A stretch of DNA of 55,213 bases from Sphingomonadales bacterium (GTDB taxonomy: Bacteria; Pseudomonadota; Alphaproteobacteria; Sphingomonadales; Sphingomonadaceae), in the NCBI GenBank assembly GCA_028869175.1, contig JAGWTB010000008.1:1-55213 (forward strand), in the 5' to 3' direction. The notes under the pieces were generated by a model, which saw nothing but the letters and a program-made list of their open reading frames with translations, was not told the DNA's origin and did no database searches. Each line of letters starts with the position of its first letter. Positions within the stretch are counted from its first letter, which is position 1. Made by a program: the position numbers and the translations under genes. Below, piece after piece: positions 42,513 through 51,242 of this stretch.

Positions 42513-43907
42513 ATGGCTGTCACTCGCCCACTCTACCTCGGCCCGCGCCTCAAGCGCCTGCGCCGCGAACTTGGCCTTACCCAGCAGGCCATGGCCGACG
42601 ATCTGGAAATTTCGCCCAGCTATGTCGCCCTGCTCGAACGCAACCAGCGCCCGGTTACCGCCGAACTGCTGCTGCGGCTGGCGCGCAGCTACCAGCTCGA
42701 CATGGCCGACCTCGCCACCGACGAGGGCGCGGACTATGCCCGGCGAGTGGGCGATATCCTGCGCGATCCGATCTTCGCGGATATCGACCTGCCGCCGCTG
42801 GAAGTGGCCGATCTTGCCGGATCATTCCCCGGCGTCACCGAAGCCCTGCTGCGGCTTTATGGCGCCTGGACGCGCGAGCAGGCGGCGCTGGCCGACCGCG
42901 CGGACAGTGGCGGCGAAGGCCCGGACCCGGTGGCCGAAGCGCGGCGCTTCGTTGCCTCACGGCGCAACTGGTTCCCCTCGCTCGATGCGCGCGGCGAAAC
43001 GCTTGCCACCACGATTGCCGAGGCCGGCGGGGGGGCCGCGTGGCTGGGCAAGGTCCATGCGGTGCGGGTGCGCTCGCTGCCGCGCGAAGTGCTGATGGGG
43101 TCGCTCCGCCGGTTTGACCGGCACAACCAGCAATTGCTGCTCGACGATACCCTGTCTGCGCCCAGCCGCGCCTTCCAGATCGCCTTGCAGATCGCCTACA
43201 TCGAATGCCGCGCCGAACTGGGTGCCATGGTGCGCGAGGCCGGGCTGGCGAGCAAGACTGCCGAAACCCTCGTCCGCCGGGCGCTGGCAGGCTATGTCGC
43301 TGCCGCGATCCTGATGCCGTACGAGCGGTTTGCGCGCGCGGTGGAGGAGCGGCGCTATGACATCGAGGCGCTGGCCCGCCAGTTCGGCACCAGCTTCGAA
43401 CAGACCGCGCACCGCCTCACCACGCTGAACAAGCCCGGATCCGAGCGGGTGCCGTTCTTCTTCATCCGCGTCGATCCCGCCGGCAATGTCTCCAAGCGGC
43501 TCGACGGCGCGGGCTTTCCCTTCGCCGCACACGGCGGCGGCTGCCCGTTGTGGTCGATCCACGGGGTGTTCCGCCGTCCGGGTGAAGTGACGACCCAGTG
43601 GCTGGAACTGCCCGACGGCCAGCGCTTCTTTTCCATCGCCCGCACGGTCCATACCGGCGGCGGCGGTTACGCCCGGCCCCGGGTGGAGCGCGCCGTGGCC
43701 CTTGCCTGCGCCGCCGAGCACGCGCCGAAGCTGATCTATGCCCAGGGCCTCGATCCGCGCCGGGTGGAGGCCACGCCCATCGGCATTACCTGCCGGCTTT
43801 GTCACCGCCCGGACTGCCCGGCCCGCGCGGTTCCGCCCATCGGCCGCGAGATCGTCGGCGACGATTACCGCCGCACCGAAGCACCCTTCGGCTTCGGCGA
43901 GGGATAG
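42513..43907 (+). CDS. XRE-family regulator of acetate/short-chain fatty acid metabolism (RamB/ScfR type)
   Basis: 464 residues. An N-terminal Cro/CI-type HTH (KRLRRELGLTQQAMADDLEISPSYVALLERNQRPV, about 10-45) precedes an IrrE/ImmA-like and DUF2083 region. The C-terminal cysteine cluster CRLCHRPDC near 430 is typical of RamB/PrpR/ScfR-type regulators, which sense acyl-CoA or acetate-related signals and control aceA/aceB or prp genes in actinobacteria and alphaproteobacteria. Its divergent position beside aceA supports control of the glyoxylate shunt. The start is the ATG at 42513, just before the HTH. Confidence 0.88.
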   Translation: MAVTRPLYLGPRLKRLRRELGLTQQAMADDLEISPSYVALLERNQRPVTAELLLRLARSYQLDMADLATDEGADYARRVGDILRDPIFADIDLPPLEVADLAGSFPGVTEALLRLYGAWTREQAALADRADSGGEGPDPVAEARRFVASRRNWFPSLDARGETLATTIAEAGGGAAWLGKVHAVRVRSLPREVLMGSLRRFDRHNQQLLLDDTLSAPSRAFQIALQIAYIECRAELGAMVREAGLASKTAETLVRRALAGYVAAAILMPYERFARAVEERRYDIEALARQFGTSFEQTAHRLTTLNKPGSERVPFFFIRVDPAGNVSKRLDGAGFPFAAHGGGCPLWSIHGVFRRPGEVTTQWLELPDGQRFFSIARTVHTGGGGYARPRVERAVALACAAEHAPKLIYAQGLDPRRVEATPIGITCRLCHRPDCPARAVPPIGREIVGDDYRRTEAPFGFGEG

Positions 43908-44013
43908 GGACGGCAAGAAGCCCCGCCGCATTTGTTATTGCGAGCACAATCCGCTGTGCGGCACCTGCGCCGCTTACCGCGTTCTTAACCTTTTTTCCCT
44001 AGGGCTGCGGGGC

Positions 44014-45357
44014 ATGAGCACTCCGCAAGCCGCCGATGGGCGTCCCGAAAGCGATGTCAGTTCCACGGTCGGCCTGGTCGGCCTGGTCGGCCTGTTCGTC
44101 TGGCTGCTTGTTTGCCGCAACTGGGCCGGGATCGGCGAGGCGCTGAACCTGCCAGGCCCACGCGCGCCCTTGTCGGGGCCGAATGCCGCGCTGCTCTCGG
44201 TTTTCGTGGCCGCCGTACCGATGGTGTTGTGGTCGATCTTCCATGACAAGGTGCATTTGCGCGCCTCTACCGGGATTGACTGGAAAAACCCGCGCCCGCT
44301 GCGCTCGATCATCGACATCTCGATCACCAAGCTGGCCGGCCTCTGGGCGACCTGGGCGCTGATCGGCTTCTTCTACTGCGTGTGCCGCTGGTACTGGAAG
44401 GACAGCTTCCTCTTCGCCATGCATGTCATCGCCACGTTCGCCGTGCCGATGTTCATCCTGTCGGTCCCCTATGTCCTGTGGCTTGACCGCCGACTGAACA
44501 ACCCGCGCGACGGGGCGTGGCATTTCGGGGCCATGCTGATCGGGCGCGAGGCCTATGAACTGGACGAGGTGTGGCACCATCTGCGCGCCTGGGCGGTGAA
44601 GGGCTTCTTCACGGCCTTCATGGTCTCGATCCTGCCCGGCGGTTTCCAGATCATGACCACCATCAACTTCCGCGATGCCCTGGCAAGCCCTGCCTCGGCA
44701 ACGGGTACGCTCAACGGTCTGTTCTTCTTCATCGACGTGCAGATCGGCACCGTCGGCTACCTGCTGACGTTGAAGCCGTTCGACGCGCAGATCCGCAGCG
44801 CCAATCCCTACCTTGCCGGCTGGGTCGCGGCATTGCTGTGCTATCCGCCCTTCGTCATGATGGGCATGGGCAATATCCTGACATACCAGACCAACACCGC
44901 CGAATGGGACGTGTGGATGCAGGGTCATCCCGCGCTGATGTGGATCTGGGGCACCTGGCTGGTCACCCTGACGGCGATCTACGCCTGGGCGACTTTCGCC
45001 TTCGGCATCCGCTTTTCCAACCTAACCTATCGCGGCGTCGTCACCAACGGACCCTACAAATATACCCGCCACCCTGCCTATCTGGCCAAGAACACCTACT
45101 GGTGGTGCTCCACCCTGCCGTTCCTCGTCACCAGCGGATCGGTGGTGGACATGGTACGCAACGTCACATTCATCTGCGTGACCAACGCCATCTACTATTG
45201 GCGCGCGCGGACCGAGGAAAAGCACCTGCTGGCAGAAGACCCCAAATACCGGGCCTATTACGAATGGATGGCGGAACATGGCCCGATAACCCGGGCGCTG
45301 CGCCGCCTTACCGGCCTTCTGCGTCCCTCGGGTCCGCGCCTGCAACCGGCGGAGTGA
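44014..45357 (+). CDS. Multipass membrane protein with C-terminal ICMT-type methyltransferase domain
   Basis: 447 residues with about nine hydrophobic segments. The last third has GVVTNGPYKYTRHPAYLAKNTYWW and EEKHLLAEDPKYRAYYEWM. These are the isoprenylcysteine carboxyl methyltransferase/PEMT-like signature, in which SAM binds near the RHP motif. Bacterial members methylate lipids or other hydrophobic acceptors; protein prenylation is not expected. The N-terminal two thirds (FFYCVCRWYWKDSF, DVQIGTVGYLLTLKPFDAQ) are not recognised and make it about twice the usual ICMT size. The stop lies 19 bases from the convergent monooxygenase-fold gene. Confidence 0.75.
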   Translation: MSTPQAADGRPESDVSSTVGLVGLVGLFVWLLVCRNWAGIGEALNLPGPRAPLSGPNAALLSVFVAAVPMVLWSIFHDKVHLRASTGIDWKNPRPLRSIIDISITKLAGLWATWALIGFFYCVCRWYWKDSFLFAMHVIATFAVPMFILSVPYVLWLDRRLNNPRDGAWHFGAMLIGREAYELDEVWHHLRAWAVKGFFTAFMVSILPGGFQIMTTINFRDALASPASATGTLNGLFFFIDVQIGTVGYLLTLKPFDAQIRSANPYLAGWVAALLCYPPFVMMGMGNILTYQTNTAEWDVWMQGHPALMWIWGTWLVTLTAIYAWATFAFGIRFSNLTYRGVVTNGPYKYTRHPAYLAKNTYWWCSTLPFLVTSGSVVDMVRNVTFICVTNAIYYWRARTEEKHLLAEDPKYRAYYEWMAEHGPITRALRRLTGLLRPSGPRLQPAE

Positions 45358-45376
45358 ACTCCGCGCCGCTCAGCCC

Positions 45377-45676
45377 CTACAGTTCGGCCGGGTTGCCAGC
45401 ATCGTAGCGGGTAATGCGCCGCCCGGTCAGGCCCAGCCCGGTGCGCTCCGTCGCCCAAACGGCCATGTGCGGTGTCTGGAGATGCGCAGCCAGCTGCTCC
45501 GCCGATTCCCACGCCTCGCTCACCCGGATCAACCCTGGATCAAGCACGTCTTCGGCATAGACATAGGACAGGCAGCCCGCTTCGGCGCGGGTGGCGGCGA
45601 TCACCGTGGCCATCATCGCGCGGGCTTCGTCCATGCGCTCTGCCGGCAGGCGGAACTCACCCAGCACGATCACCAT
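45377..45676 (-). CDS. Antibiotic biosynthesis monooxygenase (ABM/YgiN-like) domain protein
   Basis: 99 residues of the dimeric ferredoxin-like ABM fold: IVLGEFRLPAERMDEARAMMATVIAATRAEAGCLSYVYAED, then VSEAWESAEQLAAHLQTPHM. Related proteins include the quinol monooxygenase YgiN and haem-degrading enzymes; small ABM proteins often have no known substrate. Its start overlaps the gshA stop by one base (TGATG), so translation is coupled. Confidence 0.85.
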   Translation of the reverse strand: MVIVLGEFRLPAERMDEARAMMATVIAATRAEAGCLSYVYAEDVLDPGLIRVSEAWESAEQLAAHLQTPHMAVWATERTGLGLTGRRITRYDAGNPAEL

Positions 45677-47046
45677 CAGAAGCGCTCCTCATAGACCCGC
45701 GACAGATCGCCGCCCCATTCCCCGTGGAACTTGTCGAGCAGGCGCTGGGCGGGAACCTTGCCGCTTTCGACGATGTCATAGAGTGGGCCAAGGAAGCCGC
45801 TTTCGTTATCGCCAGCCGCGTTGAGCTGGGCACGGGCGCTCAGCCCCGCACGCGCAATGTCGAGCACTTCGCGGGCAATATCCTTCAACGTGCCGCCACC
45901 GGGCAAGGGGGCATCCAGCGCCAGTTTCGGCACCGCGCTGCGCAGCGCTTCGCGTTCTGCCATGCCCCAGTCCTTGACCAGATCCCAGGCAGCGTCGAGC
46001 GCAGTCTGATCGTAGAGCAGGCCCACCCAGAACGCGGGCAAGGCGCAGATGCGGTCCCACGGCCCGCCGTCGGCACCGCGCATCTCGAGGAAGCTCTTCA
46101 ACCGCACTTCGGGGAATGCGGTGGAGAGGTGATCCTCCCAGTCGCCGAAAGTCGGCCGCTCGCCCGGCAGCGCGGGCAGCTTTCCGGCTAGGAAATCGCG
46201 GAAGCTCTGCCCGGCGGCGTCGATGTACCTGCCGTCGCGGAAGACGAAGTACATCGGCACGTCGAGCATGTAATCGACATAGCGCTGGTAGCCGAAACCC
46301 TCTTCGAACACGAAGGGCAGCATGCCGGTGCGCGCCGGGTCGGTGTCCGACCAGATGTGGCTGCGATAGGAAAGGAAGCCGTTGGGCTTGCCCTCGGTAA
46401 ACGGCGAATTGGCGAACAGCGCGGTGGCGAGCGGTTGCAGCGCCAGCGAAACGCGGAACTTCTGCACCATGTCCGCTTCGCTGGCATAGTCGAGATTGAC
46501 CTGGATGGTGCAGGTGCGCAGCATCATGTCGAGGCCCATCGTGCCGACGCGCGGCATGTGGCGCAGCATGATGTCATAACGGCCCTTGGGCATCACCGGC
46601 AGCTCGTCGCGCCGCTTGTCGGGCCACATGCCCAGCCCGAGAAAACCCGTGCCGGTACGTTCGCCGATGGCCTTCACCTGTTGCAGGTGACGCCCGGTTT
46701 CGGCGCAGGTCTGGTGCAGGTTGACCAGCGGCGCGCCGGAGAGTTCCAGCTGGCCCGCCGGCTCCAGGCTGACGGTTCCATCGGACCCGCCCATGGCGAT
46801 GACCTTGCCGCCTTCCTCGATCGGCTCCCAGCCGAATTCGCCAAGCGCCAGCAGCAGGTCACGGATGCCGCCGGGTTCCTCATAGGACGGTGCGTGATGA
46901 TCGCTGACCGCGTAGACCAGCTTTTCATGCTCGGTTCCGATCCGCCAGCGCTCGCGCGGCTTTTCACCCGCTGCCATCGGCTCGGCAAGTTGCCCCAAAT
47001 GCTCGATCACCGGATCGTCTCGATCCGAAATTTGCCGCGTAGACAT
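45676..47046 (-). CDS. gshA: Glutamate--cysteine ligase (plant/alphaproteobacterial type)
   Basis: 456 residues. RWRIGTEHEKLVYAVSD near the start, VSLEPAGQLELSGAPLVNLHQTCAE, FLGLGMWPDKRRDELPVMPKGRYDIM and TCTIQVNLDYASEADMV are the GCS2/plant-type blocks. The enzyme joins Glu and Cys in the first step of glutathione synthesis. Glutathione is important in sphingomonads, including for beta-etherases in lignin breakdown. It follows rsmE (57 bases) and precedes the ABM gene. Confidence 0.95.
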   Translation of the reverse strand: MSTRQISDRDDPVIEHLGQLAEPMAAGEKPRERWRIGTEHEKLVYAVSDHHAPSYEEPGGIRDLLLALGEFGWEPIEEGGKVIAMGGSDGTVSLEPAGQLELSGAPLVNLHQTCAETGRHLQQVKAIGERTGTGFLGLGMWPDKRRDELPVMPKGRYDIMLRHMPRVGTMGLDMMLRTCTIQVNLDYASEADMVQKFRVSLALQPLATALFANSPFTEGKPNGFLSYRSHIWSDTDPARTGMLPFVFEEGFGYQRYVDYMLDVPMYFVFRDGRYIDAAGQSFRDFLAGKLPALPGERPTFGDWEDHLSTAFPEVRLKSFLEMRGADGGPWDRICALPAFWVGLLYDQTALDAAWDLVKDWGMAEREALRSAVPKLALDAPLPGGGTLKDIAREVLDIARAGLSARAQLNAAGDNESGFLGPLYDIVESGKVPAQRLLDKFHGEWGGDLSRVYEERF

Positions 47047-47103
47047 GGCGCGGGAATTAGTGCGTGACCAGCGCTTGCGCCAGCGAATTGTTTGCTCCGC
47101 TTA

Positions 47104-47856
47104 CTAATCGCTTTTCCAGTCGCCCGACACCGCCATCCACAGCGCCACAGCCGCGATCGTTGCGGTTTCGCCGCGCAGGATGCGGGGGCCAAGGCTGATG
47201 GGGCGAGCCTGCGGCAACGCGCGGATCGCTGCGCGTTCGGCCTCATCAAAGCCGCCTTCGGGGCCAACCAGCAACGCAGCGGGGCCGCTATGCGCGGCAA
47301 AGGCAGCGGCGGCCGGCTCGCCGCCGTTCTCATCGGCGAAGAACAGGGCGCGGTCCGCCAGCCAGCCTTTCAGCAGCGCCTCAAGCTTCACCGGCGCGGC
47401 CAGCACGGGCAGCGCGGTGCGGGCACATTGTTCCGCCGCCTCGGTCACCAGTGCAGCGGCGCGTTCCGGGTTGAGCTTGTCGGCCACACAGCGCCGGGTA
47501 AGCACCGGCTGGATCGCCGCCACGCCCAGTTCGGTGGCCTTTTCCAGCACCAGATCAAAGCGATCCTTCTTGAGCAGCGCGGGGATCAGGGTAAAATCGG
47601 GCACGGCCTCGCGCGGTCGGGTCTGGCGCTCTGCGATCAGATCGACGTCGCGCTTGCCCGCCGCAGTCACCCGGCCCAGCCATTCGCCGGTCACATCGTC
47701 GCAGAGCATCACCGCATCGCCGGGCGCGACGCGCATGACCCGCGCCAGATAGTGCGCCTGCGCCCCGTCGATTCGCACTGCCGCGCCCTCGGCCAAGGGG
47801 CCGGGAACGAACAGGCGCGGGGCGCTTTTTGGCGGCCAGGCGGGGGTAGCGGACAT
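47104..47856 (-). CDS. rsmE: 16S rRNA (uracil-1498-N3)-methyltransferase
   Basis: 250 residues from the ATG at 47856. An N-terminal PUA-like part has RLFVPGPLAEGA and AQAHYLARVMRVAPGDAV. The SPOUT domain has PALLKKDRFDLVLEKATELGV, LLVGPEGGFDEAERAAI and SLGPRILRGETATIAAVAL, the RsmE trefoil-knot signature. It methylates U1498 of 16S rRNA with SAM. It is divergent from ubiA with 46 bases between the starts. Confidence 0.94.
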   Translation of the reverse strand: MSATPAWPPKSAPRLFVPGPLAEGAAVRIDGAQAHYLARVMRVAPGDAVMLCDDVTGEWLGRVTAAGKRDVDLIAERQTRPREAVPDFTLIPALLKKDRFDLVLEKATELGVAAIQPVLTRRCVADKLNPERAAALVTEAAEQCARTALPVLAAPVKLEALLKGWLADRALFFADENGGEPAAAAFAAHSGPAALLVGPEGGFDEAERAAIRALPQARPISLGPRILRGETATIAAVALWMAVSGDWKSD

Positions 47857-47902
47857 GGCAGGGCCATAGCCTGCACACATCGTTTGGGCTAGATCGCTGG
47901 CG

Positions 47903-48814
47903 ATGACGTCCCAAGTGGTCCCCGACAGCCAGCATCGCGGGCTGGTTTCCGCCCTGCCGCAGCCGCTGCGCGACTATGCGCAGCTCGCGCGGTTCGACCG
48001 GCCGATTGGCTGGTGGCTGCTGTACTGGCCCTGCGCCTGGGGCGTGTTGCTGGCCGGCGGCCAAGGCCAGTGGGCGCTGCTCGCCTGGCTGTTGCTGGGC
48101 GCTGTTGCGATGCGCGGGGCGGGCTGCGTCTATAACGACATCGTCGATGCCGATCTTGACCGGCAAGTCGCCCGCACCGCCGCGCGGCCCGTGGCGAGCG
48201 GCGCGGTGAGCCCGCGCGCGGCATGGCTGTGGCTGGGCGCACTGTGCCTGATCGGCCTGATCGTGCTGTTGCAGTTGCGCTGGCAGGCGCAGCTGGTGGC
48301 GCTGGGCAGCCTGGCACTGGTGGCGCTCTATCCCTTCATGAAGCGCTGGACACCGTTCCCGCAGGCCTGGCTGGGCCTGGTCTTCACCTGGGGCGTGCCG
48401 GTCGGCTGGACGGCGCTGCGCGGCGACGGCATGGCGGTGATGGCCTGGCTCTATGCCGGAGCGGTGTTCTGGTGCGTGGGTTATGACACGATCTATGCCT
48501 GCCAGGACCGCGAGGACGATGCGCTGGTGGGCATAGGCTCGTCGGCGCGAGCGCTGGGCCGGCACGTGCGCGGCGGCGTGCTCGCCTTCTACGTGGCGGC
48601 GCTTGGTTGCTGGTCAGTGTCATTCTGGCTGCTGCGCCATGACCTGCTGGCGCTGCTCGCGCTGGCACCCGTGGCATTGCACCTGATCTGGCAAGCGCTG
48701 ACGCTGGACCCGGACGACGGCGAAGGCGCCCTCACCCGCTTCCGCGCCAACCGCACGGCGGGCCTGCTGTTGGCGCTGGCCTGCTGGGTGGCGGGCAACG
48801 CGGGGATCGGCTGA
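47903..48814 (+). CDS. ubiA: 4-hydroxybenzoate polyprenyltransferase
   Basis: 303 residues with about eight membrane helices. The two Asp-rich prenyl-diphosphate motifs are NDIVDADLDRQVARTAARPV and DTIYACQDREDD; ARFDRPIGWWLLYWPCAWG is the typical start. It attaches the polyprenyl tail to 4-hydroxybenzoate in ubiquinone synthesis. Its stop overlaps the start of a truncated SRAP gene by one base (TGATG), showing that an intact gene was once coupled to it. Confidence 0.95.
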   Translation: MTSQVVPDSQHRGLVSALPQPLRDYAQLARFDRPIGWWLLYWPCAWGVLLAGGQGQWALLAWLLLGAVAMRGAGCVYNDIVDADLDRQVARTAARPVASGAVSPRAAWLWLGALCLIGLIVLLQLRWQAQLVALGSLALVALYPFMKRWTPFPQAWLGLVFTWGVPVGWTALRGDGMAVMAWLYAGAVFWCVGYDTIYACQDREDDALVGIGSSARALGRHVRGGVLAFYVAALGCWSVSFWLLRHDLLALLALAPVALHLIWQALTLDPDDGEGALTRFRANRTAGLLLALACWVAGNAGIG

Positions 48815-48966
48815 TGTGCAACCTCTACCGCATGCGCCAATCGCCGCCAGAGATGACGGTCGCCTCGCTCATGCCGCGCATTGCACGTGAACCTTGGTCT
48901 CTTGGTTCGGCTCGCGCAGACGCGCGAAGGTGGCGGGCAAGTCTGCGAGCGCGATGTTCGCGGTGA
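48814..48966 (+). pseudogene. 5' remnant of a SRAP (YedK/HMCES-type) gene
   Basis: The frame begins MCNLYRMRQSPPE, the hallmark N-terminus of SRAP proteins, whose Cys2 crosslinks abasic sites in DNA. After about a dozen codons the similarity ends. The frame runs antisense into the 3' end of the zinc dehydrogenase gene and stops at 48966, giving 50 codons instead of about 200. The rest of the gene is not in the window. It marks the edge of a deletion, substitution or insertion near 48850. Confidence 0.75.
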
Positions 48967-49900
48967 CCAGCGCCTTGGGATCGACATGCCCGCCGCCGTG
49001 GATGCGATCACGGTCGAGCTGATCGGCGATGTAGAGGAATTCCTTCATCGAATAGCCAACGGCGAACTGCATCGAGACGCATTTGTAAGCGGCCATGGCC
49101 GGCATAAGTGGATCGGGCGCGGTGCAGAACCCCAGCGAAACGATCCGGGCGAACTGCGCGGCGTGGCTCACCGCCTTGCCCAGCATGCCCTCCGCCCCGA
49201 CACATTCGAGCACCACCTGCGGTGCGCCGCCCAATGCGTCCTTCGCTTCGGCGACTTCGTTGGCCCCGAAAGGAACGAAGGCATCGGCCCCCATGGCCAG
49301 CGACAGGTCGCGTCGGCGCTCCGAGCGCGACATGGCGACGATCCGTCCAGCTCCCAGCCGCCGCGCCCAGTACATGGCATAGAGCGCCACCGTGCCGCCG
49401 CCGAGCACCAGCACCCGGTCGCCCGGCTGGATACGGGCGAAGTTCACCCCATAGAGGCTGATCGCCATCGGCTCGATCAAGGCACCGTCGGCCATGGAAA
49501 GCGTGGACGGTAGCCGCGTCGCCACCGAGACCGGGATGCGCGCCAACTCTGCAAAGCCGACCGAGGCCTGCGGTACGGGTTCATGGCACAGCACGTTGTT
49601 GCCGTGGCTGCGGCAGCTGTCACACTGCCCGCAGGCGACCGAGGGCAGCACGGCCAGACGGTCACCCGGCTTCCAGCCTTCCACGCCCTTGCCCAGACCA
49701 ATCACCTCGCCAGCGAATTCGTGGCCGAACTGCACGCCCTTGCCGAAATCCCACATCGCCCCGCGCGTCATGGCAAGGTCGGTGCCGCAGATGCCGCAGC
49801 GGTCGATGCGGATCAGCAGCTCGCCGGGGCAGGGTTCGGGATCGGGCAAAGTCTCGATGACGATGGGCTTGCCCTCGCCGGGGTAGATCGCGGCTTTCAT
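48869..49900 (-). CDS. Zinc-dependent alcohol dehydrogenase (MDR superfamily)
   Basis: 343 residues from the ATG at 49900. Catalytic zinc ligands appear in RCGICGTDL (Cys35) and GHEFAGEV (His60, Glu61); a structural zinc site is formed by Cys90, 93, 96 and 105. The Rossmann motif is VLVLGGGTVALYAMYWARRLGAG. It is a threonine/sorbitol-dehydrogenase-like medium-chain enzyme; the substrate is unknown. The open frame upstream of 49900 runs through an inverted repeat and is not coding. The 3' end lies against the truncated SRAP gene. It is the last minus-strand gene of the accessory cluster. Confidence 0.88.
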   Translation of the reverse strand: MKAAIYPGEGKPIVIETLPDPEPCPGELLIRIDRCGICGTDLAMTRGAMWDFGKGVQFGHEFAGEVIGLGKGVEGWKPGDRLAVLPSVACGQCDSCRSHGNNVLCHEPVPQASVGFAELARIPVSVATRLPSTLSMADGALIEPMAISLYGVNFARIQPGDRVLVLGGGTVALYAMYWARRLGAGRIVAMSRSERRRDLSLAMGADAFVPFGANEVAEAKDALGGAPQVVLECVGAEGMLGKAVSHAAQFARIVSLGFCTAPDPLMPAMAAYKCVSMQFAVGYSMKEFLYIADQLDRDRIHGGGHVDPKALVTANIALADLPATFARLREPNQETKVHVQCAA

Positions 49901-49930
49901 GGGTGCGGGGTTCCTTGCGCAAGGCCAAAG

Positions 49931-50028
49931 CCCCTCCCCTTCAGGGGAGGGGTTGGGGTGGGGCGTCTCGGTCGATTGCAACGCCGTGTCCGGCGGACAG
50001 GCCCCACCCCCAACCCCTCCCCTGAAGG
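49931..50028. repeat. GC-rich inverted repeat between two accessory genes
   Basis: Arms 49938-49964 and 50001-50028 are inverted copies differing by one inserted base, separated by 36 bases. The left arm region also folds on itself: CCCCTCCCC (49931-49939) pairs with GGGGAGGGG (49944-49952) around TTCA. It lies between the sulfotransferase stop and the dehydrogenase start. It resembles dispersed GGGGTTGGGGTGGGG elements of GC-rich genomes and may reduce read-through to the dehydrogenase. Confidence 0.75.
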
Positions 50029-50048
50029 CGAGGGGAGAACGCAGCCCC

Positions 50049-51239
50049 TCACCGCCCGCCCTCCACCAGATCGAAGCGCTGGACATAGTCACCAAACGGC
50101 TCGCGCGCCTCTGCTTCGCTCATGCCGAAATCGGCGATGGCATAGCGGTGGGCGCCGTGTTGCATTTCGGGTTTTTCGGCGATTCGCTTGGCCAGAGCGG
50201 CGCGGGTGGTGTCGGGGATGTCCATGCCGATGAAGGCATAGATCGCCTCGACCACCTGCATCGGGCGCGCGTGGAAATCGGCGTGGACCACGTCGAGCAC
50301 CCGGCCCGGATGGCTTTCGCGCACCTTGTCGGCCTTGCGCACCGCATTGGCCCACTTGGCCACTTCGCGCCGCAGCAGGATTTCGGCGCGTTGCTGCGGG
50401 CGATCGCCTTCCATGACATTGTTGAGGTTCATCAGCAGCGAAACAAGGCTGGGCACGGCCTTGGCCGGATCGCGGTGGGTCTGGATCACCCGGGCGTCGG
50501 GGAACACGGCGAACAGCAGGTCGAGGTGCTCGATATGCCCGGGGTTCTTGAGCAGCCAGCGCTTGTCGGGCTCGTTCAGCCCGATCAGCCGCACGCAGCG
50601 GGAGAGGTGGCGATAGGCCGGTTCCTCGCTCTGGCACTGCCACCACGCGTCATAGCTTGCCGCTGACCAGCCGCAGGACCACAGGTTGGAAACGAACGAC
50701 TGGCGCATGATCATGCAGCATTCGTGGACCTCCTCGGCGGCGCGGAAATGCGCCGCCTTGGAATTGGGCGCAGCGGCATATTGCGCGTCGAGCGCGGCAA
50801 CTGTCCGGCGATACTGCGGGTAGTCTCCCCAGGTATCGATCGGCGGGCGCGGCATCGGGCTGTCGAGCAGCCAGGTCTGCAGGCCCTGGAAACGCGGGTC
50901 GACGGCCAGCAGCCGGTGCAGCGCGGTGGTGCCGGTGCGCGGCACCCCGGTGATGACCACGGGCGAGACCAGCGCCGCGCCTTCCCAGCCCGGGTTGTCC
51001 TTCATCGACCGGTAGGCGTGGGCGCGCCCGCGCAGCACTTCCACCAGCATCCCCCAGGCCGCGCGGCGGCCCGTTTCCGAGAAATGCGGATCGTAATCCA
51101 TCGACTGCAGCAGGGTCTTCAGCCCCGGCAGGTAATCGTCAGGCCCGAAGTCGCCCAGCCCCGAGGCAGTGGTGACCGTCTCGTGCAGGCGGTCCAGCGC
51201 GTGGCGAAAGCTTTCGGGCGGGTCGAAGCCGAGTTCCAT
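50049..51239 (-). CDS. Sulfotransferase family protein
   Basis: 396 residues. The 5'-phosphosulfate loop is VVITGVPRTGTTALHRLL (about 94-111) and the 3'-phosphate motif is THRDPAKAVPS, matching RxPxxxxxS. AHFRAAEEVHECCMI and KRWLLKNPGHIEHLDLLF fit the STF3-like branch found in actinobacteria and sphingomonads. These proteins are expected to use PAPS to sulfate a hydroxyl; many bacterial members are untested. No signal peptide. It follows the DUF1214 gene after 3 bases. Confidence 0.87.
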   Translation of the reverse strand: MELGFDPPESFRHALDRLHETVTTASGLGDFGPDDYLPGLKTLLQSMDYDPHFSETGRRAAWGMLVEVLRGRAHAYRSMKDNPGWEGAALVSPVVITGVPRTGTTALHRLLAVDPRFQGLQTWLLDSPMPRPPIDTWGDYPQYRRTVAALDAQYAAAPNSKAAHFRAAEEVHECCMIMRQSFVSNLWSCGWSAASYDAWWQCQSEEPAYRHLSRCVRLIGLNEPDKRWLLKNPGHIEHLDLLFAVFPDARVIQTHRDPAKAVPSLVSLLMNLNNVMEGDRPQQRAEILLRREVAKWANAVRKADKVRESHPGRVLDVVHADFHARPMQVVEAIYAFIGMDIPDTTRAALAKRIAEKPEMQHGAHRYAIADFGMSEAEAREPFGDYVQRFDLVEGGR

Positions 51240-51242
51240 CGC

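Noticed and set aside
43908..44013. Cys-rich translation CYCEHNPLCGTCAAY in frame before the ICMT-domain gene
   Set aside because: It has no usable start codon in the gap and would need to begin inside the regulator gene; most likely chance.
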